Shown: in pieces, positions 41,343 through 48,921 of the stretch
How the letters are laid out: every line of letters begins with the position of its first letter
Position numbering within the stretch: position 1 is the stretch's first letter
From: Planctomycetota bacterium
Lineage (GTDB): Bacteria > Planctomycetota > MHYJ01 > WSZJ01 > JACPWG01
DNA length: 64,000 nucleotides
NCBI GenBank assembly: GCA_016197205.1
Contig: JACPWG010000022.1
Location: forward strand, 1 to 64,000
Direction of reading: 5' to 3'
Notes under the pieces: model-generated
Seen by the model: only the letters and a program-made list of their open reading frames with translations
Databases searched by the model: none
Told to the model about the DNA's origin: nothing
Position numbers and translations under genes: made by a program

Positions 41343-43907
41343 ATGAGAGCCGAGCTTCGGGTCATTCGAGGGGAAGGGGTGGGGGAGTCCTTCGTCCTCC
41401 CGGAGAAGGCCCTGTTCAAGCTGGGTCGCAACCTCGACTCCCAGATCCGGTTCACGGACGCCTGCGTTTCCGGCGGCCACTGCGTCATCGAACGCACCGG
41501 CAACGTGGACATGCTTACCGACAACCGGAGCCGCAACGGTACGTTCGTCAACGGCTCCCGCGTCACCCACCGCCCGCTCTCCGACGGCGACGTCATCGTC
41601 ATCGGCGAAACGGCCCTCCAGTACCACCGCCTCCCCGACACGCCGCCCTCCGGCAAGCCCGACACCGAGGTCGTGCGCGTCCGCGACGCGTGGAAAAAGA
41701 GCGAAGCCTCCGTTTGCGACAAGTTCCAGCTCCGCGGCCGCGGCCTGGGCGCGATGTTCCAGACGCAGGACGAGTCCCCGCAGATCGGCAAGCTCCGCGG
41801 CGCCCTCGACGCCTTTTACCGGCTCGTCACGGTCACGCACCAGGAGTCCGACCTGCGCGTCGTCATGGAGCAGGCGCTCGACATCGCCGTGAAGGCGATG
41901 GAGGCGGACCGCGGCGCGATCGTGCTCTGCGGCGCGCCGGGCGAGATCGGCCAGCTCGAGGTCATGCGCCGGAGCGAGGGGCGGCCCCAGGAAAAAATGG
42001 TCATCTCGCAGACGATCGTGGACACGTGCTTCAACGAAGGCGTCTCCATCCTCACGTCCTTCGGCACGCCGACGCAGACCGCGCACGCCACGCGCTCCGT
42101 CCTCATGCAGGGCATCCAGTCCGTGATGTGCGTCCCCATCGAGGCGGAGAAGACCATCCTCGGCGTCGTCTACCTCGACTCGATCAGCGTCGTGGACCGC
42201 TTCCTGAAACCCGACCTCGAGATCCTCGCGGCCATGGCCTCGATCCTCGGGACGCTCGTCGAAAAGCGCGTGCTCGTGGTCAAGGCGCAGGCCGCGACCC
42301 ACCAGCTCGACTACGTCCTCTCCCACGTCCCCGTCGGGATCTTCGTGACCACCCTCGACGGCCGTTTCACCCTGTGGGGAGACCACTGCGAGCGCCTCTT
42401 CGGCTATCCCTCGCAGGCCGTGGTCGGTCGCGACGGCATCCCGCTTTTGCTCGCGCACCCGGACCTCGCCCCCAGCCTCCTCGAGGCCGCCAAGACCTCC
42501 GGCTTCGAAGCGGACATGGAGCTGAAGCGCCGCGACGGCACCAACTTCCTCGGCAACGTGAGCTGCAAAAAGTTCTTCGATCCGCAAGGCAATCTCGTCG
42601 GCTTCGCGGGGATGATCCTCGACATCACGGAGCGGCGCAACCTCCAGGACCAGCTCGTGCAGCAGGAGAAGATGGCCTCGCTGGGCCTGTTGGCCGCGGG
42701 CATTTCGCACGACTTCCGCAACCTGATCGCGCCCATGTACGGGTTCGCCCAGCTCGCGAGCCTGAACCCCGCCGCGACCCCCAAGCTCGTGAACGCGGTG
42801 CTCATCCACGCCAAGCACGCGGTCGAGATCACCAACTCGCTCCTTACCTATGCGCGCCGACGCGACGACGCCAGCGAGGTGGTGGACGTGACGAAGATCC
42901 TCGACAACGTGCTCGACCTCGTCTCGAGCGAGCTGGCGATGTGCAACATCCGGGTCACGAAGCTCTACACGGCGGGGCCGTCGGTGCGCGTGAATCCCGG
43001 CCTGGTGCAGAACGTGTTCCTCAACCTGCTGCTCAACGCGCGCGAGGCGATGCCGCGCGGCGGGATGCTCACCCTCGCGGTGGAGGCGTCGCCGGAGGAC
43101 CTGTCCCTGCGCTTCACCGATACGGGCATCGGCATCAAAAAAGAACACGTCCGGAATCTCTTCCAGCCCTTCTTCACCACGAAGGAGGGCACGGGCGGCT
43201 CGAAGAAGGGGACGGGCCTGGGGCTCTACAATTCGTTCAACATCATCCGGGCGCAAGGCGGCATGCTCAGTTGCGAGAGCGAGGAGGGGAAGGGGACGAG
43301 CTTCACGATCCGGTTCCCGCTCCACCAGCCGGAAGACCTGACCGCGACGGTGACCACGACGACGAGCCGGCCGACGCCGATCCCGGTGCGGCACGCGCCG
43401 CGGCACAAGGTCCTCGTGATCGAGGACAACGAAGGGATGAACAACCTCTGGCGGAGCCTGCTGGAGCCGTTCGAGCAGGTCTACACCACGACCGTGGAGG
43501 ACGCCCTCTCGCGTTGCCGGGAGGAGAACTACGACCTGATCCTCGTGGACGTGGTCCAGACCGGTCTCTCGGACCGGTTCCGCATGGTCGCGTCGGTGCG
43601 GGACGCGAAACCGGGCGCGTACCTGGTGCTCGTCATCTCGAACCCGCTGGAGGAGACGGAGGCGGCGAAGGTGATGGAGTGCACCGACGAGATCCTGCAG
43701 AAGCCGTTCGAAGTGAGTCAGGTGCAGGAGATCCTGTCGGCCGCCGCGAAGCGGATGGGGATCGAGCTGTCGCGCACCCCGACGCCCCCCGCGGTCGCCG
43801 CGGGCGCCGCGGGCGCGGGTGCGGCGCACACGCCTCCATCGGCGGGTGCAGCGGGGGCGGCCGGAGCGGCCGGGCCGACCGGGGGCTCGCCCGCCGCGCC
43901 GCGGTAG
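41343..43907 (+). CDS. FHA-GAF-PAS hybrid histidine kinase with receiver domain
   Basis: The 854-residue product begins at ATG 41343 with an FHA domain (FKLGRNLDSQIRFTDACVSG, RNGTFVNGSRV), which binds phosphothreonine. A GAF domain follows at about 160-320 (GIQSVMCVPIEAEKTILGVV), then PAS (GIFVTTLDGRFTLWGDHCER, with a PAC-like GFAGMILDITERR). The kinase core has H456 in GISHDFRNLIAP, N-box NVFLNLLLNAREAM, FTDTGIGIKKEH and GTGLGLYNSFNII. A C-terminal receiver has D736 (LILVDVV) and conserved Lys (LQKPF), then a Gly/Ala tail. No membrane segment is present, so it is a cytosolic sensor that may take input from Ser/Thr kinases through FHA. No separate response regulator is adjacent. Confidence 0.9.
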   Translation: MRAELRVIRGEGVGESFVLPEKALFKLGRNLDSQIRFTDACVSGGHCVIERTGNVDMLTDNRSRNGTFVNGSRVTHRPLSDGDVIVIGETALQYHRLPDTPPSGKPDTEVVRVRDAWKKSEASVCDKFQLRGRGLGAMFQTQDESPQIGKLRGALDAFYRLVTVTHQESDLRVVMEQALDIAVKAMEADRGAIVLCGAPGEIGQLEVMRRSEGRPQEKMVISQTIVDTCFNEGVSILTSFGTPTQTAHATRSVLMQGIQSVMCVPIEAEKTILGVVYLDSISVVDRFLKPDLEILAAMASILGTLVEKRVLVVKAQAATHQLDYVLSHVPVGIFVTTLDGRFTLWGDHCERLFGYPSQAVVGRDGIPLLLAHPDLAPSLLEAAKTSGFEADMELKRRDGTNFLGNVSCKKFFDPQGNLVGFAGMILDITERRNLQDQLVQQEKMASLGLLAAGISHDFRNLIAPMYGFAQLASLNPAATPKLVNAVLIHAKHAVEITNSLLTYARRRDDASEVVDVTKILDNVLDLVSSELAMCNIRVTKLYTAGPSVRVNPGLVQNVFLNLLLNAREAMPRGGMLTLAVEASPEDLSLRFTDTGIGIKKEHVRNLFQPFFTTKEGTGGSKKGTGLGLYNSFNIIRAQGGMLSCESEEGKGTSFTIRFPLHQPEDLTATVTTTTSRPTPIPVRHAPRHKVLVIEDNEGMNNLWRSLLEPFEQVYTTTVEDALSRCREENYDLILVDVVQTGLSDRFRMVASVRDAKPGAYLVLVISNPLEETEAAKVMECTDEILQKPFEVSQVQEILSAAAKRMGIELSRTPTPPAVAAGAAGAGAAHTPPSAGAAGAAGAAGPTGGSPAAPR

Positions 43908-44525
43908 AGGGGGCGCGGGCTGAACTGCGTGGCTCCGCGCGGCTCGACTCGGGTGCCCCAGACCCGAGGGCGCTTCATGGTTCCGCGCGCCGGTCCAGCT
44001 CCGCGAAAAGCTCTCGAACGGGCCGGGGGGCCGGCAAGGGGAATCGCGTCGCAGGGCGCGGCCGTCCCCCGCCCTCGTGGGCCTTCCCTGTCGTTCGGGT
44101 AGGTCCTTCGTTTCCGTCGCAGGCGCGTCCCGCGTGGAAACTGAACCGCGACCGTGAGGGAGCGGTCTGGGGGCGTTCTCCCATGACCTCCGGTTCGAGG
44201 CCGCCGACCCGCAGGGGAGCGCCCTGCGAACCCACCGGGCCGCGAGGTCGAATCCGCGGCTTTGGAAGAACGCGCGGGGACCGCTCCCTCACGGTCGCGG
44301 TTCCGTGTGTCCGTCGCGGACCCGTTCCGCTTCCATCGTCCCCAGGTCGTGCACCCCCAGGATCGATAGGGAGGGCCCACTAGCCATCGGCGTCCAGCAC
44401 GCCGCAAGCACCCGTTAGCGCCCGCGCAAAAATAACTGCGCAGATTCGGACCTCGAGGCTCCTGGGGGCGCGCCCCCAGGCATCGGTCGATCCGCGAAAA
44501 TGCAAAGTAATTTTGGCGCGGGCGC
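43908..44525. other. Intergenic region with paired inverted repeats and a MITE-like element
   Basis: No gene is visible. Bases 44143-44304 and 44415-44528 are listed separately as repeats. It separates the convergent kinase and modC genes. Confidence 0.6.
44143..44304. repeat. Paired inverted GAACCGCGACCG repeats (REPIN-like)
   Basis: GAACCGCGACCGTGAGGGAG at 44143-44162 and its inverted partner GACCGCTCCCTCACGGTCGC at about 44279-44298 enclose roughly 110 bases. Single arms of the same repeat occur at 46491-46517 and 60001-60030. Confidence 0.8.
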
Positions 44526-44528
44526 TTA
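44415..44528. repeat. GCGCCCGCGCAA-type MITE-like element, copy 3 (supplies modC stop)
   Basis: TTAGCGCCCGCGCAAAAATA on the left and AAGTAATTTTGGCGCGGGCG plus CTTA on the right make a 114-bp element with a short central palindrome. The terminal TTA (44526-44528) is, on the minus strand, the TAA stop codon of modC. Confidence 0.85.
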
Positions 44529-45659
44529 CCGCCCCGGCCCCGCCGTCCCTCCGGTGCCCAGCAGCCGGAACGACTGCGACTTGATCACGAGGTGCACCGG
44601 TCGTCCCTCGCGGATGCCCAGTTCCGAGCACGCTTCCGCCGAGACCTTCGCCACCACTTCCGCCCCGCCGTGCTCCAGGCCGACCACGACGAGGACGGCC
44701 TGCCCCACCTGCGACACGCGGCGCACGGCCCCCGGGAGGATGTTGCGCGCCGACAGCCCGACCGGAGGAACCGAGGCCAGGAGCACTTCTTCCGCGGGGA
44801 GGCCCAGCACCGCGACCACCCCCGGCCGAAGGCCCGCCGCCGGGCAGTGCAGGATCGCCCCGCGCACACCCTCCGCGCCGAGGCGAACCCGCGCCGCGCC
44901 TCCGTCCGCCGCCTCTACCACGCCGGTCAGCACGTTTTCGAAGCCGCCCGCCTCCGCCAGCGGGAAGATCCCCGGCGCCAGAAAGACCTGCGCCGGTGGG
45001 CCGGCCGCGAGCAGGCGTCCGCGCTCCAGGACCGCGACGAGCGTGCACAACGTCTCGACTTCGGCCGCGTCGTGCGAAACGAAGATCGTCGGAATCCTGA
45101 ATTCGTCGAGGACCCGAAGGAGGTAGGAGAGCAGCCGGCGCCGGAGCGGCGCGTCGAGATTCGCGAGCGGCTCGTCGAGGAGGAGCAGCGCGGGATCCGA
45201 AACGAGCGCTCGTGCGAGGGCGACGCGCTGTCGTTCGCCGGCGGAGAGCCCGGCGACCTCGCGCCGCTCGAAGCCGGCGAGGTCGAGGACCTCGAGCACG
45301 CGTTCGGAGCGGATGCGCGCGGGCGCGCGGCGGGCGGGACCGCGTGGCGTCCCGGCCTCGACGTTCTTGCCCACGTCCCAGTGCGGGAAGAGGAGCGTGT
45401 CCTGCGGGACGTAGCCGATGCGTCGCTGTTCGGGGGGAAGCCGTAACCCCGCGGCGGAGTCGAGGAGGACGCGCCCTTCGACTTCGATGAGTCCGGTGGC
45501 GTTCGGCCGCCAGCCGGCGAGCGCCTCCAGGAGGGAGGTCTTCCCGGCGCCGGAGGGCCCGAAGAGGCCGAGGACGCGCTCTGTCGTTTCCAGGTCCAGT
45601 TCCGCGGTGAGTCGCGGCAGGGGGACGCGGAGGTGCAGCCGAAAGGTCGGCGAGTTCAT
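44526..45659 (-). CDS. modC: Molybdate ABC transporter ATP-binding protein ModC
   Basis: The 377-residue product powers molybdate (or tungstate) uptake. Walker A is LGLFGPSGAGKTSLLEALAG, followed by GYVPQDTLLFPHWDV, signature GLSAGERQRVALARAL, Walker B LLLDEPLANLDAPLRR and FVSHDAAEVETL. The C-terminal part is an OB-fold/mop-like region (LSARNILPGAVRRVSQVG, AEVVAKVSAEACSELGI, GRPVHLVIKSQSFRL) that binds oxyanion, typical of ModC. The start overlaps the end of modB by four bases. The stop codon is the last triplet of a repeat element. Confidence 0.93.
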   Translation of the reverse strand: MNSPTFRLHLRVPLPRLTAELDLETTERVLGLFGPSGAGKTSLLEALAGWRPNATGLIEVEGRVLLDSAAGLRLPPEQRRIGYVPQDTLLFPHWDVGKNVEAGTPRGPARRAPARIRSERVLEVLDLAGFERREVAGLSAGERQRVALARALVSDPALLLLDEPLANLDAPLRRRLLSYLLRVLDEFRIPTIFVSHDAAEVETLCTLVAVLERGRLLAAGPPAQVFLAPGIFPLAEAGGFENVLTGVVEAADGGAARVRLGAEGVRGAILHCPAAGLRPGVVAVLGLPAEEVLLASVPPVGLSARNILPGAVRRVSQVGQAVLVVVGLEHGGAEVVAKVSAEACSELGIREGRPVHLVIKSQSFRLLGTGGTAGPGR

Positions 45660-46336
45660 GGCGCCTCCGGTCCCGGCTCGGGTCGCTGGGGCGGCCGGAG
45701 GAGCAGTTCGGCCCCGCCGACGAGCGCGAGCGCGAGGGCGGCCATGGACACGAGGAGCAGCGCCACGCCCCGGTCGTCGCCGACCTGGATCGCGTCGAAG
45801 ATCGCGACGGCCGCGGTCTGGGTCCGGCCGGGGATGTTGCCGGCGACGAGCACGGTCGCGCCGAATTCGCCGAGGGCGCGGCCGAACCCGAGGACGGCCG
45901 CGGCCGCGAGGCCGCGTCGCGCGAGGGGCAGCGTGATCCGGAGGAACACGGCATAGGGTGAATACCCTAAGGTGCGCCCCATGGCCTCGAGGCGCGTGCT
46001 CACGCGCTCGAAGGCGGCGCGGGCGGTGCCGGCGACGACCGGGAAGGACATGACCGCGGCGGCGAGGCACGCCCCTTTCCAGGTGAAAAGGAGGTCCGGA
46101 TCGAACCCCAGGGTGCGCGGGCCGAGCCGGCCCTCCCGTCCCAGGAGCGACAAGAGGAGATAGCCGACCGCGGTCGGCGGGAGCACCAGCGGGAGGAGGA
46201 CGATGGTCGCGACGAGCGGCTTGACGCGGGAGCGCCAGCGGGCCAGGGCGAACCCCGTCAGCACGGCCGGGGGCAGCACGACCGCGGTCGCGCAGGCGGC
46301 GACCGAGAGGCTCAGGAGGATGGGGGGGAGGTGCAT
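45656..46336 (-). CDS. modB: Molybdate ABC transporter permease ModB
   Basis: The 226-residue product has five or six membrane helices (SLSVAACATAVVLPPAVLTG, LVATIVLLPLVLPPTAVGYL, ALLLVSMAALALALVGGAEL) and the coupling loop RTLGYSPYAVFLRITLPLAR with GFGRALGEFGATVLVAGNIP. The latter is the EAA-like signature of ModB/CysT permeases. It overlaps modC by four bases. The 293-base gap to modA upstream is unusual for this operon and holds repeat sequence. Confidence 0.93.
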   Translation of the reverse strand: MHLPPILLSLSVAACATAVVLPPAVLTGFALARWRSRVKPLVATIVLLPLVLPPTAVGYLLLSLLGREGRLGPRTLGFDPDLLFTWKGACLAAAVMSFPVVAGTARAAFERVSTRLEAMGRTLGYSPYAVFLRITLPLARRGLAAAAVLGFGRALGEFGATVLVAGNIPGRTQTAAVAIFDAIQVGDDRGVALLLVSMAALALALVGGAELLLRPPQRPEPGPEAP

Positions 46337-46629
46337 GGGAGACTTCGGATTTGAGATTTGAGACTTGAGACTTCAGAATGGAGAAGTAGGGGTGGCTGAT
46401 TTTCGATTGCTGATTGCTGATTGCTATCGAATCTGTGGTCGCAAGCTTGCTTCGCGGTGAGGGGCTCGCGGCGCGCAGCGACGCGATACCGAACCGCGAC
46501 CGTGAGGGAGCGGTCTCAGCGTGTTCGCGGACGTCCTCGGGTGCGAACTCGCGATACGACGGAGACGTCCCGGCGCGCCGGTTCGCAGGAGTCGGGTGCT
46601 TGCCGTATTGCGCTCCGTTGTTCGAGGGC
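46337..46629. repeat. modA-modB gap filled with short repeats
   Basis: Bases 46345-46376 hold TTTGAGATTTGAGACTTGAG words. Bases 46401-46426 hold a tandem GATTGCT repeat. Bases 46491-46517 are a single arm of the GAACCGCGACCG family. No gene or clear promoter is visible. Confidence 0.6.
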
Positions 46630-47430
46630 TCACCGAGCAGGGGGGAGGAAGCCGAATCTCTCCCACACGGTGCGGGCGTCGTCACCGGTCAGCCGGTCGA
46701 GCACAGCGCGCGCGGCGGCCACGTTCGGTCGATCGCGCAGCACTGCGCCGACGTAGAGGATCGGGGGGTGCTCGGCGACCGGAATTTCGAAGGCCACGCG
46801 CGCGCGACTCGACCGGCTGACGTCCGTCCGATAAACGATCCCCGCATCGGCGGCGCCGGCTTCCACCGCGGCGAGGGCCGCTCGTGCGTCCACGGCGCGA
46901 AGCGCCTTTTCTTCCAGGGCGGACCAAAGGGCGCGACGGACCAGGTATGCCTTCGCGTAGCGCCCGACCGGGACGGCGTCGGGGTTGGCGAGCGACAGGC
47001 GCCGGACCTCGGGCCGTGCCAGGTCCTCCGGCGTCGAGAGGGCGCGCACGGCCTCCGGAGTCGCCACCACGACGAGCCGATTCGAAACAAACGGCCGCTC
47101 CGTGCCCGGCTCCAGCAACCCGGCCGCGCGCACGCGCGCCATCTGCTCCTCGTCCGCGGACAGGAACAGGTCCGCGTGGCCGGCCGCGAGGAGCCTGCGG
47201 GCCAGGTCGTTCGAGGCGCCGGAGTCGAGTCGGAGCCGCACGCCGAGGTGCGCTTCGCAATCGACGGCCAGCTCTCCGAGTGCTTCCCGCAGGCTGGTCG
47301 CCGCGTACACCACGACTTCGGCGCGGCCGTCGGCCGGCGTTCTCAGTGCCAGCAGCGCGCCCGCGCTCGTGAGCGCCAAGAGGCCAAGCGCGAGTGTGAC
47401 CCGCCGGGGCGCCGTGCGCTTCCTGTTCAC
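46630..47430 (-). CDS. modA: Molybdate-binding periplasmic protein ModA
   Basis: The 266-residue product has a signal peptide (LALGLLALTSAGALLALR) and the ModA fold: VVVYAATSLREALGEL, RLDSGASNDLARRLLAAGHA, DLFLSADEEQMARV, FVSNRLVVVATPE, SLANPDAVPVGRYAKAYL and GAADAGIVYRTD. Residues contacting oxyanion (AATS, GASN, PVGRY, YRTD) are recognisable. GTG 47430 is chosen with GGGGAG 4 bases upstream; the longer frame to 47517 would start inside a repeat terminus. A MITE-like element lies 80 bases upstream and may affect expression. Confidence 0.92.
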   Translation of the reverse strand: MNRKRTAPRRVTLALGLLALTSAGALLALRTPADGRAEVVVYAATSLREALGELAVDCEAHLGVRLRLDSGASNDLARRLLAAGHADLFLSADEEQMARVRAAGLLEPGTERPFVSNRLVVVATPEAVRALSTPEDLARPEVRRLSLANPDAVPVGRYAKAYLVRRALWSALEEKALRAVDARAALAAVEAGAADAGIVYRTDVSRSSRARVAFEIPVAEHPPILYVGAVLRDRPNVAAARAVLDRLTGDDARTVWERFGFLPPAR

Positions 47431-47510
47431 CGTTCTCCCCGCGTCGAGGGCTGGGCGAAACCGAAACGCCCCACATTTCCCTTGTGCACGGCCCTCGCAC
47501 CGGGCTATCA

Positions 47511-47704
47511 CTAGCACTACAACGCTAAATCGACAGCTTCGGCACCTGCGACGGATGCTGCCAAGCTTCGCCCCTGTTCGTAGTTCCGCCTTCAGGCGGC
47601 GCGCGCGGCGAGAACTGCGACACTTGGTTGGCAGCCCCGCCTAAAGGCGGAACTACGAACCAGTTAGGCTCGAAGGCTCCACTTCGTTAGCGTTGTAGTG
47701 CTAG
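47511..47704. repeat. MITE-like element with perfect 18-bp terminal inverted repeats
   Basis: CTAGCACTACAACGCTAA at 47511-47528 pairs perfectly with TTAGCGTTGTAGTGCTAG at 47687-47704. Inside, CGTAGTTCCGCCTTCAGGCG (about 47579-47598) pairs with the CCTAAAGGCGGAACTACG block at 47640-47657. The 194-bp element is non-coding and sits between divergent modA and phosphoesterase genes. The inner word AAGGCGGAACTACGAA recurs at about 57528-57543. Confidence 0.85.
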
Positions 47705-47721
47705 GGGCCTGTTGCCGAGGT

Positions 47722-47772
47722 CCAGACACGATGTCTGGGGGCGCGGGCCTCCGGCCCGCGCGAACTGCCGCC
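47722..47772. repeat. CCAGACACGATG(T/C)CTGGGGGCGCGGG repeat, copy 1
   Basis: This 50-bp block with a GCGGGCCTCCGGCCCGC palindrome is almost identical to 57285-57335. Its centre is shared with the middle of the GCGCCCGCGCAA elements, so the families are related or composite. Confidence 0.75.
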
Positions 47773-47877
47773 TCGGTCTTCCGCTACCACGAGCGCACGG
47801 GGTCAACGGGCCGCGGGCGCGAGTTACGCAATCATCATTCAGCAATCCACGATCAGCAATCGAAAGGCTCGCAGGTC

Positions 47878-48921
47878 ATGTGGCATCCTCGTCTCGCGGC
47901 GGGGGCGCGCGCGGCGGCTCGCGTCTTCGCGGTCGCCGGCTGGCTCGCCGTCATCGCCGCCCCGCTCGCGGCCTGGCGCTACACGTCCCTCTTCGAGCGG
48001 CTCGACCCGGTCCCCAACGTCGGCAACACCGACGAGGTGATCGGCCGGTTGCGACCTTGCGCCCCTGACGAGCCGTTTGCCTTCGCCGTGCTGGGGGACA
48101 TCAACAACCTGGACAGTCGCGGCATGACGAACTTCAAGGCGGCCCTGCGACGGGCGCAGGAGCCCGGCGTCCGCTTCCTGCTCCTGGGCGGCGACCTTTG
48201 CGGCCACACGACGCGCCGCGCGTACGGCTTCGGCCTGGCCCAGCTCCGCGCCGTAGCCCCCGCGATCCCGACCTTCATCGCCCCCGGCAACCACGACCTG
48301 GGGGTCACCGGCGAAGGGAAGGAGTTTTTTCTCCGCGCCTTCGGCCGCGACTACGCCTCGTTCCTCTACGGCAACTCCCTCTTTCTCCTCCTCAACAACG
48401 GGACCTACATGCTCGACGCCGGGCAGTTCGCCTGGCTGGAGCGGACGCTCGCCGGGCGACCGCCGGGCGTCCGCCATGTCTTCGCGATCGCCCATCGGCC
48501 GATCGTGGACTATCTGGAGATGCCGACTCGCTACCACCTCGACCCGGACGAGTTTCCGGTGCTCGTGAACCTGTTCGAGCGCGGCGGGGTCGACTTCCTC
48601 TTCACGGGACATTCGCACGGGAATCGCCGCTACCGTGCCGGCCGTACCACCTACCTCGTCCTCGGCGGCCGTTCGAAGGACCGGCCCGACGACGCCTACT
48701 TGCCGCTCGTGGTCGTGCGCGTGAGCGGTGAACGGGTCGAGGAGGAGTTCGTCCCGATCGCGCCTCAGCGCGAGGACGGCAGCATGCTCGAGGAGTACCT
48801 CGGGGTGGATCCCGCAGGCTGGGCGAGGGAGCACGCGCGCGGCCTCGGGGTGTTCGCCGTGCTGCTCCTGGCGGCGACGTGGTGGTCCCTCCGCAGGCCG
48901 ATGCGCTCCACGCCCGGCTAG
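47878..48921 (+). CDS. Membrane-anchored calcineurin-like metallophosphoesterase
   Basis: ATG 47878 gives 347 residues. One membrane segment lies near the N-terminus (VFAVAGWLAVIAAPLAAW) and another near the C-terminus (GLGVFAVLLLAATWWSL), placing the catalytic part outside the cytoplasm or between the anchors. Motifs are LLLGGDLCGH, IAPGNHDLGVTG, IAHRPIVDYLEM and LFTGHSHGNRRY. The first motif reads VLGDINNLD, where GDxH is expected, so the His ligand of the first metal site is missing. It may use one metal or differ in specificity. Its stop codon overlaps that of convergent selA in a CTAG. Confidence 0.75.
   Translation: MWHPRLAAGARAAARVFAVAGWLAVIAAPLAAWRYTSLFERLDPVPNVGNTDEVIGRLRPCAPDEPFAFAVLGDINNLDSRGMTNFKAALRRAQEPGVRFLLLGGDLCGHTTRRAYGFGLAQLRAVAPAIPTFIAPGNHDLGVTGEGKEFFLRAFGRDYASFLYGNSLFLLLNNGTYMLDAGQFAWLERTLAGRPPGVRHVFAIAHRPIVDYLEMPTRYHLDPDEFPVLVNLFERGGVDFLFTGHSHGNRRYRAGRTTYLVLGGRSKDRPDDAYLPLVVVRVSGERVEEEFVPIAPQREDGSMLEEYLGVDPAGWAREHARGLGVFAVLLLAATWWSLRRPMRSTPG

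Noticed and set aside
40725..43829. 1034-residue open frame on the minus strand over the histidine kinase gene
   Set aside because: Same reason: composition-driven antisense frame, no domains, full overlap with a clearly coding gene.
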